The translations under genes and the position numbers were made by a program. The notes beneath the pieces were generated by a model that saw only the letters and a program-made list of their open reading frames with translations, had not been told where the DNA came from and did not search any database. DNA of 57,581 nucleotides, from the NCBI GenBank assembly GCA_910584865.1, contig CAJUCE010000002.1, forward strand, positions 35,401 to 92,981, read 5' to 3'. Source of the stretch: an uncultured Acetatifactor sp. Its GTDB lineage: Bacteria > Bacillota > Clostridia > Lachnospirales > Lachnospiraceae. The first letter of the stretch is position 1. Every line of letters begins with the position of its first letter. Shown piece by piece: positions 50,747 to 57,581 of the stretch.

Positions 50747-51619
50747 ATGCTGAACTGGCTGTCTCTTTCAGCGGGCATTCTGGCAGGGCTTTTTGCGCTG
50801 GGGATTTTTCTGCTGGGGCGCAGGGCAAAAAAGCAGAGTCTTGCCGATAAGCTGAAAATAGAAATGCTTGAAAATAACTACCAGGCGCTGTTGGAAATGT
50901 ATGAAAAGAAAGCCGTTCTGGTACATGACACGAAAAACCATATGCGGGCGATCGCTAAAATGTTGATGGATGGGAGAGAGGAGGGGGCCCTTGCTTATAT
51001 TACCCAGATTACCGGGGAAATGCAGCAGGACAGCGGAGCTTTTTATACCAATCACCGGATGTTGGATTCCATTTTAAATATGAAATATCAGGAGGCGGCG
51101 CAGCACGGGATCAGGATGCAGTGCCGATACGATGATATGAGGGAGATGAGCCTGACGCTGGTGGAAATATGCGCGCTTTTTACGAATCTGTTGGACAATG
51201 CAATTGAGGCAAATCTGAATTGTCCGGCAGCGGCGGAACGGAAGATTGAGATGATTTGCAGAAAGCATGGAAATATGCTGATCGTCACCATTGTTAATCC
51301 CATAGGGGACATTCCCCGCAGAAAAGAGCCTGAGGGGGATGTCCTGGCAGGAAATACTTCTGCGGAGGAGGATTCCGGGGAAGGTCAGTATCCGGGAAAT
51401 CATTTTACGGAAAATGCCCTTATGGAGAAGGCTTCCCGGAAACCGGTTACAGAAAGAAGAGCAGCGTTCCGCACAACAAAGAAGGATAAGGACATGCACG
51501 GATTCGGAATGGTCAGTATCCGGAAGGTGCTTGACAGCCATGGAGGTTATATGAAAACAGACATTCAAAATCACCAGTTTCGGATAGTGGTATACCTGAC
51601 CGCATTTAAAAGCGGATGA
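50747..51619 (+). CDS. Single-helix GHKL sensor kinase with internal insert
   Basis: The 290-residue kinase has one N-terminal TM helix (about residues 5-25) and no sensor domain, then a phospho-acceptor region (VLVHDTKNHMRAIAKML) and a GHKL ATPase domain with LLDNAIEANL and HGFGMVSIRKV. About 50 hydrophilic residues (about 190-245, with DVLAGNTSAEEDSGEGQ) separate these boxes, much more than usual, in the ATP-lid position. GGAGGG precedes the ATG. With no sensor domain, the signal probably comes through a partner, perhaps the ABC proteins encoded downstream (inference). Confidence 0.85.
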   Translation: MLNWLSLSAGILAGLFALGIFLLGRRAKKQSLADKLKIEMLENNYQALLEMYEKKAVLVHDTKNHMRAIAKMLMDGREEGALAYITQITGEMQQDSGAFYTNHRMLDSILNMKYQEAAQHGIRMQCRYDDMREMSLTLVEICALFTNLLDNAIEANLNCPAAAERKIEMICRKHGNMLIVTIVNPIGDIPRRKEPEGDVLAGNTSAEEDSGEGQYPGNHFTENALMEKASRKPVTERRAAFRTTKKDKDMHGFGMVSIRKVLDSHGGYMKTDIQNHQFRIVVYLTAFKSG

Positions 51620-51671
51620 GCAGGTATGGATAGAGAGAGGCCGCATCGTTTGCGGCAGAAAGGATGAGGAT

Positions 51672-53858
51672 ATGAGAATCAAAGTAATGAAGTGGGCTTT
51701 TGTGCTTGCCTGGCGGCTTGATAAGAAAATATTGATTTCCTGCTGCGTGATATTGTCGGCAGTCTCGGTATTGCCTGCCGTTGCCCTGGCTTACAGGCAG
51801 GATATTCTGGCGGCGATGAATGCCTATATGGAAACCGGGAAAGGGAGTATGGAGACAGTTTTTCCCGTGATTGTCCTGCTTGGAATTGTCACCGCGCTGA
51901 CAGGCGTGTCCAATCGTCTCAATACCGAATTTATCTATTCCATTATGTTTGATTCTTATTACTTCGGCATGGAAGAAATTTTGATGGACTGTGTCCAGAA
52001 TTACTCTATGGAGGAGCTTCTGAAAAAGGAGGCCAACGACGAATACTACGCCTGTGTTCTTCGGGAAGGGGCCCTGACGGATTTTATCTGCTGTTCATGC
52101 TCTCTCCTGGGGAAGTTTGTAGGCCTGTTCTCCCTTCTTATGGTGGCATTTTCCGTGTCAAAATGGGTGTTTTTCATAACTGCTGTCTACATAGCGGGAA
52201 TCACATGGCTGAATCTGAATTTTACGGAACGCATGCGGGATTATTGGAAGAAAATAAAGGATAAGGAGCGCCTTGCGGGTTATTATGAGGGGATGCCGGC
52301 GGAGCCGGACTGTGCCAGGGAAATGCGTATTTTCGAGTCGAAAGAGCTGGTTTTAAGGAATTGGAGGGAGGCGTATGGGGCAGTTTTTGAACATGAGAGA
52401 AAGCATAATCTGGCAGTGGAGCTGCGGGCTTTTGTCAGTGGATTTGGATTATATTTCTTCCTGGTAGTGATGATTGTCCGTTCGCTGTTTGACCTGGCAA
52501 AAGGAAATATGCAGGTGGATGTTTTGCTGGTGATTTTCACCCTGTGCATAAATGTATTTACGGCAGTCTCCGGCATGGCGAAGACGCTGATGAGTGCAGA
52601 CTATGGCTTGTGCGCGTTGGAACGGCAATACCGCGTCTTTGGGGACAGGATTGAATTGGGGGGCATAGGGAAAGAAGGGGAGGCGGAAGCTGAAGGACGG
52701 GAGAGGGCGGAAGCAGGAAGGGAAGCCTGGGAGGCGGCGGAAGCAGGAAAGGAAGCCTGGGAGGCGGCGGAAGCAGGAAAGGAGAGCCGGGAGGAGGCGG
52801 AAGCGGAGAAAGGAAGCAGGGAGATACTGGAAACGGAGGAGGGAAACCGGGAGGCACCGGAAGCGAAGGAGAAATGCGGGAAAGTAGCCGCGCCCGAACC
52901 CGAAAAGCGAGATGCCGGGAAGCGGGAAAACGAAACGGACAGGCAGAAATTTCCTCCCGTATTCCGGACGGAAAGCCTTTCCTTCTCGTACAGCGAAAAC
53001 AAAGCCGCATTGGAAGACATATCTGTCTCCATCGAAAAGGGGGAGGTAGTGGCGCTTGTAGGATTAAACGGAAGCGGTAAATCTACTTTGGTGAAACTGC
53101 TGCTGCAGCTGTACAAGCCCGCATCCGGAAACATTTTCTACCTGGGCAGAGACTATGAAAGCCTGGAAAAGGGATTTCTGGGAGGAAAGGTGGGAACCTT
53201 CTTCCAGGATTATTATTTATTTCATTTCCCTGTATGGGAGAATATTGGATTTGGAGACATTGACAATGTGGACGACAGGGAAAAGATTGATATCGCACTG
53301 GAAAAAGGACAGGCAAAAAATTTTGTCAGAAACCTGCCCTTTGGCACAGAGACCTATATACACAGAACTGCTGTGAAGGAAGGGGTGGAGCTGTCGGGAG
53401 GAGAGGGGCAGAAACTGGCTGTGGCCAGGGCTTACATGAGTGACAGGGACATTCTGGTCTTTGACGAACCGGCTTCCATGTTGGATCCGATTTCAGAGAT
53501 GGAACAGTTTGAGAATATCCGGGATACAGTGAGGGGGCGGACCGCAATTCTAATCAGCCATCGCATTGGTTTCGCAAGGCTGGCGGACAAAATTATTCTG
53601 TTGGACAAGGGAAAGGTGGCAGAGACCGGAAACCATCAGGAGCTGATTGCGGCAGGAGGGCTGTACGCGAAATTGTTTCAGGAACAGGCACAGTGGTATT
53701 GTCAGGAGACAGGACTGGAAAATGGAGCGGGGTACATGACAGGAAGCAGGACTGAAGACGAACCGGGAGACATGACAGGAAGCGGGACTGGAGACGGAGC
53801 GGGAAGCAGGCCTGAATGTGAAACTGAAATAGGAGGAAGCCTGAAATGCAAAAACTGA
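51672..53858 (+). CDS. ABC exporter half-transporter 1 with repetitive linker
   Basis: The 728-residue protein has a six-helix membrane domain (about residues 1-330) and an ATPase domain from about residue 430: Walker A GLNGSGKST, Q-loop FFQDYYL, a variant signature LSGGEGQK and Walker B ILVFDEPASMLD. Between them lies an E/A/G/R/K-rich linker of about 100 residues with seven 10-residue repeats. A 36-bp repeat makes a second repetitive tail at the C terminus. Typical half-exporters are near 580 residues. It overlaps the next gene by 13 bases and probably forms a heterodimer with it. Substrate unknown; LytTR control suggests a peptide. Confidence 0.88.
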   Translation: MRIKVMKWAFVLAWRLDKKILISCCVILSAVSVLPAVALAYRQDILAAMNAYMETGKGSMETVFPVIVLLGIVTALTGVSNRLNTEFIYSIMFDSYYFGMEEILMDCVQNYSMEELLKKEANDEYYACVLREGALTDFICCSCSLLGKFVGLFSLLMVAFSVSKWVFFITAVYIAGITWLNLNFTERMRDYWKKIKDKERLAGYYEGMPAEPDCAREMRIFESKELVLRNWREAYGAVFEHERKHNLAVELRAFVSGFGLYFFLVVMIVRSLFDLAKGNMQVDVLLVIFTLCINVFTAVSGMAKTLMSADYGLCALERQYRVFGDRIELGGIGKEGEAEAEGRERAEAGREAWEAAEAGKEAWEAAEAGKESREEAEAEKGSREILETEEGNREAPEAKEKCGKVAAPEPEKRDAGKRENETDRQKFPPVFRTESLSFSYSENKAALEDISVSIEKGEVVALVGLNGSGKSTLVKLLLQLYKPASGNIFYLGRDYESLEKGFLGGKVGTFFQDYYLFHFPVWENIGFGDIDNVDDREKIDIALEKGQAKNFVRNLPFGTETYIHRTAVKEGVELSGGEGQKLAVARAYMSDRDILVFDEPASMLDPISEMEQFENIRDTVRGRTAILISHRIGFARLADKIILLDKGKVAETGNHQELIAAGGLYAKLFQEQAQWYCQETGLENGAGYMTGSRTEDEPGDMTGSGTGDGAGSRPECETEIGGSLKCKN
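52680..52889 (+). repeat. 30-bp in-frame minisatellite in exporter 1
   Basis: Seven 30-bp units encode 10-residue repeats: EAEAEGRERA, EAGREAWEAA, EAGKEAWEAA, EAGKESREEA, EAEKGSREIL, ETEEGNREAP and EAKEKCGKVA. The second and third are nearly identical in DNA, which suggests recent duplication. Confidence 0.92.
53734..53805 (+). repeat. 36-bp in-frame repeat at the exporter 1 C terminus
   Basis: Two 36-bp units (53734-53769, 53770-53805) encode repeats of the MTGSxTxD type in the tail after the ATPase domain. Confidence 0.82.
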
Positions 53859-55828
53859 GATATTTTTTCCGCAGTGTAGGATTAAGCATCCGGATAAAAA
53901 GCGTACCGTCCCGCATTGCTACCGTTGCGGGGCTTGTGGCGGCATTTCTTCCCATGCTGATTTCGCTGAAGCTTGCCGCGTTTACAGATGTGGCACAGCA
54001 GTTGTTCGGGAATCCGGCCCTGCTGAATGCCGCATTTATATCTTTCGCATGGGTGGTGCTTCTGTATTTGGCCCAGACATTCTTTCAGCTGGTTCAAAAC
54101 TATTTTGCAAAGGAGGATGCAGCCCGGATAAAGCGTTATGTGAAGGAAGAAACATTGAAACTGCTGTGTGAAATTCCGTATAAATACATCGAAAATTACG
54201 ATGGATTCCATGAACGGATGAGTTTTATCAAAACATATGGCGGGGAAAAAACGGCAGGCAGTATTTCCCTTATTCTGGGGTGGATGGCAAAAATGGTTTC
54301 CTTTATCAGTGTGGCGGCAATCCTTTTCACGGTGAATCCATGGATTGTGGCTGCACTGATCGGAACTTCGGTTCCGGCGGCGGTTCTTTCGCTGCTGCAG
54401 AAGGATGAAACTTACCGCAGCCGGACGAAATGGATGAAGGAGGGAACCCTTACGATTCATTATTCCGATTTATGCCGCGTGAATGCTCCCATGAAGGAAA
54501 TCCGTTTTTTCGGGCTTTATCCTTATATTAAGGAGAGGTGGCGGGAGCTGGCCGACGGATATATTGATAAGCGGAAGCGGGTGATCAGTAGGCATGTATG
54601 GTACAACAGTATTGCGGATATATTCCGGAACGGGGTATATTTTATTGTAATATTGATAGCAGTGTGGGAGGTTTTTCATGATCCGGCTAAGGGACTGGGA
54701 ACCTTTATGCTTGTGCTCTCGTCGTCGGAGCAGCTGCAGGCCGTTACAACCGCTCTGTTTGTGGAAGCCGTCAGCATTTTTACGGATATGAAATATGTGG
54801 AGGATTTTTTTCGGCTGTTGGAAATGGAGCGGGAATCCGGGGAAGTGGAGAAAAGACAGAAAAAGGCAGGAAACGGCATAACGATGGCGGAAGGGACGGG
54901 AAACGAGGCGGAGGAAAAAGCAGGGTATGGCGCAGATATGATACAGGAAAGGAAAGGGAGCAGAGCGAAGGAAAGAGCAGGGCATGGCACGAATGAGACC
55001 ACGGAAAAGACAAGGGAAGCAGCAGAAGCGGTGTGGGAGGAGGCCTACGAGAGAGCGGATATTGTCTTTGAAAATGTCAGCTTTTCCTACCCGGGCAATG
55101 TAAATCAGGCGCTTGACCATGTGACCGTACAGATCCGGCAGGGAGAAAAGATTGCCATTGTCGGGGCAAACGGCAGCGGAAAGTCTACATTTGTAAGCCT
55201 GCTCTGCGGTTTTTATCAGCCGGAGGAAGGCAATATAACCATTAACGGCGAGGACAGCAGAAAAAACATGAAAAAGCTGCGCAGATCCGTTTCCGCTATT
55301 TTCCAGAGGTTCTGCCAGTATCAGGATACCCTGCGCAATAATATCACCATTTCATCCCTTGGGCGTGCAATGGAAGACGAACGGATAATGCGGCTTGCCA
55401 AAAGCACCGGGGCGGATGAGGCGATCAGGAGCCAGGGAAATGCACTGGATGAAATGGTGGGGATTTTTTCCGATACCGGCAATAACCTTTCAGGCGGCCA
55501 ATGGCAGAAAATTGCCATTACCCGGGCGCTTTACCGGGACAATGCCTGCATATACATCCTGGATGAGCCCACGGCTGCTTTGGACCCCATAGGAGAAGCC
55601 AGTCTCTACCGTAACTTCAGGCAGCTCACCGGAGACAAGACTACTATCCTGATTTCCCACAGACTGGGGGTTGCCAGTGTGGTAGACAGGATTCTGGTGT
55701 TTGACAAAGGCAGGATTGTGGAGGACGGGAACCATGGGGAGTTAATGGCGCGAAACGGGCTGTATGCGGAGATGTACCGCGCCCAGGCCAGATGGTATGC
55801 CCAGGCGCAGGCTGCATCAGAGACTTGA
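53846..55828 (+). CDS. ABC exporter half-transporter 2 with repetitive linker
   Basis: The 660-residue partner has a membrane domain (about residues 1-330) and an ATPase domain from about residue 405: Walker A GANGSGKST, Q-loop IFQRFCQYQDTL, a variant signature LSGGQWQKIAIT, Walker B IYILDEPTAALD and the switch His in LISHRLG. Three 19-residue repeats rich in Lys, Glu and Gly enlarge the interdomain linker (about 335-391). AGGAGG precedes the ATG. No peptidase domain is present, so leader removal, if any, happens elsewhere. Confidence 0.9.
   Translation: MQKLRYFFRSVGLSIRIKSVPSRIATVAGLVAAFLPMLISLKLAAFTDVAQQLFGNPALLNAAFISFAWVVLLYLAQTFFQLVQNYFAKEDAARIKRYVKEETLKLLCEIPYKYIENYDGFHERMSFIKTYGGEKTAGSISLILGWMAKMVSFISVAAILFTVNPWIVAALIGTSVPAAVLSLLQKDETYRSRTKWMKEGTLTIHYSDLCRVNAPMKEIRFFGLYPYIKERWRELADGYIDKRKRVISRHVWYNSIADIFRNGVYFIVILIAVWEVFHDPAKGLGTFMLVLSSSEQLQAVTTALFVEAVSIFTDMKYVEDFFRLLEMERESGEVEKRQKKAGNGITMAEGTGNEAEEKAGYGADMIQERKGSRAKERAGHGTNETTEKTREAAEAVWEEAYERADIVFENVSFSYPGNVNQALDHVTVQIRQGEKIAIVGANGSGKSTFVSLLCGFYQPEEGNITINGEDSRKNMKKLRRSVSAIFQRFCQYQDTLRNNITISSLGRAMEDERIMRLAKSTGADEAIRSQGNALDEMVGIFSDTGNNLSGGQWQKIAITRALYRDNACIYILDEPTAALDPIGEASLYRNFRQLTGDKTTILISHRLGVASVVDRILVFDKGRIVEDGNHGELMARNGLYAEMYRAQARWYAQAQAASET
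54848..55018 (+). repeat. 57-bp in-frame minisatellite in exporter 2
   Basis: Three diverged 57-bp units (54848, 54905, 54962) encode 19-residue repeats around KAGNG, KAGYG and RAGHG. Confidence 0.8.
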
Positions 55829-55851
55829 GAAAGCAGGCAGATAGAATGGTT

Positions 55852-57528
55852 TTATTCACCTTTCAAATCTACGATAATCGCTTCATGATGGATGGCGGGT
55901 AAAATCCGTTCCAGTAAATCTTCCAGCTTCATGCGGAGGCTGCTGGTATTGACATTAGGGTGGCAGCCGAAATAAGTCCCATTCAGCACATCCCGGTCCA
56001 TCAGGAGCTGTACCCGGTTTTCCGTGTCGTTCATCAGCCCCAGGACGCTGACAGAGCCCGGGGAAATGTGCAGAAATGTCTCCATATATTCCGGTTCCGC
56101 GAAGGAGAGACGGGCGCTTCCTATTTGCCTGGAAAGCTCCTTTGTCTTGAACTTCTTGTCTGCGGGCATCATCAGCAGATAAAAACAGGTTGCCTGCTGA
56201 TTTCGCAGAAACAGGTTTTTACAGATAAAAGAATTCAAAATTTCGTCAATTTTCTCGCAGGCTTTCATGGTTTTTGCTTCGGGATGATCGATGTGGAAGT
56301 AGGGAATCCCAAGTCCGTCCAGCAGGTCATAGACGGCAGTTTCCCTGGGCCTGCGGGCCTTTTCCTCCGCAGGGCGTCCGGGCAGCAGGGGCATGGGGGA
56401 AGGGGATTTTTGGTAACTGCCCCTGTACCATCCTGAAATTCCGTTTTTTTTCACATAACATCCGGATGCATGGCTGTACAGGACGGAAAGTGTGTCCCCG
56501 GAGATCACTTCCAGTTCCTCGTCGCTGTAATCATCGGTATGCCAGCCGTCCTCCCGCCGGTAGAGGTAACAGGAGGGAATCCACAGATCTTTGCCGCTGC
56601 CTGGATGGCGGCAGAGCATCATACCGTTTTTTTCTTCCAGGGGCTCCACCTGGCTGTCGAGATATTGGATGTACAGGGAGAAAGGTTTCTTTTTCCGGCT
56701 TTCCAGAGCGGTCACAAGGGGAAAGGCGTCATAGGATTCCCATGTAATTTCCTCCATGGGGGCATCCTTGTCCGGAAAAATCAGGGCGTTCAACTGTCCT
56801 GTGAGCTTCAGGCCGCATGCGCCGTCTATAGAGATGATCCTGTGCTCATAGTCGAAAAGGGGATTCATGTTCTGCTCGTCCGGTCTGTAGAGACATACCG
56901 GCCAGTGCCCTACGATTACACAGCGGGAAAAGCGGTGGCCCTGTTCCAGGAAGCGGTCGTTTTTCAGCCACTGATACCTGGGGGTGCCGGCCAGACGATC
57001 CAGGTCGTCCGTGGGAATTCCCCCATGGACGAAGAGATAGGAACCCATATCCAGAATGGTAGGGAGACGGCGCAAAAACGAGATTTCCGGGGCATAATGT
57101 TTTTGCAGACGTTTCCGGTAAGAGGCCGTATTTTCCGGGGTGATATGTTCCGGGGAAATGCCCAGGCCGGTAAGCATGTCCAAAATCAGGCCGTGGTGCC
57201 ATACATTATGCTGCCAGTGTACAAAGTCACAAAAGCGCTGTTTCCATCCGTCCGTTTCATCCCAAAGGAGCGCGGCCAGGTGTTCGTCTACGTTTCCAGC
57301 AGAGATATACACCTGGTTTTTCGAATGCAAATCCATGATATAGCGAACTGCCTGCAGGCTGTCCGAACCCTTTTCTGCCAAGTCACCCACGATGACCAGA
57401 ATGTCGTCGCCGTGGTAATGTAGTTTTCTTAAAAGCTGCAGAATATAGTCAGGCTGTCCATGGATATCGCTCATGGCGATGATCCGCTGTCCTGGTTTTG
57501 CGTCGATTTTTTGAATGATAGTATCCAT
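55852..57528 (-). CDS. Metallophosphatase fused to prolyl-tRNA-deacylase-like domain
   Basis: The 558-residue protein has an N-terminal calcineurin-like phosphatase domain (about residues 1-240) with metal motifs MSDIHGQ (D21, H23), VGDLAEKG, SAGNVDEH and LFVHGGIP. A middle region follows. The C-terminal domain (about 385-555) is PrdX/ProX-like: YDLLDGLGIPYFHIDHPEA, LFLRNQQATCFYLLMMPADK and FGCHPNVNTSSLRM. PrdX/ProX enzymes deacylate mischarged Ala-tRNA(Pro). Both domains keep their motifs. Start 57528 follows GGAGG at a usual distance; 57540 is in frame. The fusion links two functions not obviously related. Confidence 0.87.
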   Translation of the reverse strand: MDTIIQKIDAKPGQRIIAMSDIHGQPDYILQLLRKLHYHGDDILVIVGDLAEKGSDSLQAVRYIMDLHSKNQVYISAGNVDEHLAALLWDETDGWKQRFCDFVHWQHNVWHHGLILDMLTGLGISPEHITPENTASYRKRLQKHYAPEISFLRRLPTILDMGSYLFVHGGIPTDDLDRLAGTPRYQWLKNDRFLEQGHRFSRCVIVGHWPVCLYRPDEQNMNPLFDYEHRIISIDGACGLKLTGQLNALIFPDKDAPMEEITWESYDAFPLVTALESRKKKPFSLYIQYLDSQVEPLEEKNGMMLCRHPGSGKDLWIPSCYLYRREDGWHTDDYSDEELEVISGDTLSVLYSHASGCYVKKNGISGWYRGSYQKSPSPMPLLPGRPAEEKARRPRETAVYDLLDGLGIPYFHIDHPEAKTMKACEKIDEILNSFICKNLFLRNQQATCFYLLMMPADKKFKTKELSRQIGSARLSFAEPEYMETFLHISPGSVSVLGLMNDTENRVQLLMDRDVLNGTYFGCHPNVNTSSLRMKLEDLLERILPAIHHEAIIVDLKGE

Positions 57529-57581
57529 GATTTCCTCCATGGGGTACGGGTTGAAGCGGTTCCTGATATAGCTTTTATCAT

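Noticed and set aside
52558..53134. Long minus-strand frames rich in Pro, Leu and Ser
   Set aside because: They are antisense readings of the 30-bp minisatellite in exporter 1.

Overview
The window looks like a chromosomal segment of a gut Clostridia, most likely Lachnospiraceae (inference). GC content is near 50%, most genes carry strong AGGAGG-type ribosome sites, and many genes are typical of that group: LplABC-type sugar importers, AgrC/LytTR pairs, a Bce-type module, an Rpn-family nuclease, DUF3842 and an ECF vitamin importer. No rRNA, tRNA, CRISPR array or insertion sequence was recognised.

Layout. 1-830: a tandem palindromic repeat carrying extended -10 promoters, then greA. 1008-13167: a carbohydrate locus with one promoter and one terminator. 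It holds two LplB/YtcP-type permeases, a solute-binding lipoprotein, a membrane-anchored AraC regulator, a GH36-like enzyme, a GH109-like enzyme, a DUF4091/GH123-like enzyme and a decayed DUF4838 gene. The enzyme set points to GalNAc/galactose-containing host glycans (inference). 13144-14434: an ECF sigma/anti-sigma pair on the minus strand. 14622-22626: CapA-like protein, secreted trypsin-like protease, FolD, GH2 enzyme, amidohydrolase and DUF3842. 22678-26402: a cobalamin-riboswitch-like leader with its own terminator, then an ECF importer (two ATPases, EcfT, an S component). 26547-27806: a two-domain protein with a uridine-kinase-like P-loop domain.

27971-36237: a Bce-type resistance/sensing module (response regulator, kinase, ATPase, permease). 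Its regulator gene is separated from the rest by an AgrC/LytTR pair, an AAC(6')-like acetyltransferase and a small membrane protein on the other strand. 37192-40401 (minus): an exosortase-like transpeptidase beside one VIT/VWA surface protein with a matching C-terminal sorting tail, the most unusual system here. 40844-46254: an oligopeptide importer with a fused two-NBD ATPase. 46524-49035: an HTH-aminoglycoside-kinase fusion and an Rpn-like nuclease, both beside palindromic repeats. 50009-55828: a LytTR regulator, a GHKL kinase and two ABC exporter half-transporters. 55852-57528: a metallophosphatase fused to a prolyl-tRNA-deacylase-like domain.

Two patterns cross gene boundaries. First, a dispersed palindromic repeat with the core TGGTATAAT occurs in three places, each time pointing toward the adjacent gene. 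Second, in-frame minisatellites with periods of 30, 36, 42 and 57 bp enlarge linkers or loops in at least four transport proteins, and similar duplications (10, 27, 61 and 108 bp) occur between genes. All family names come from reading the sequence against remembered motifs; no search was run.
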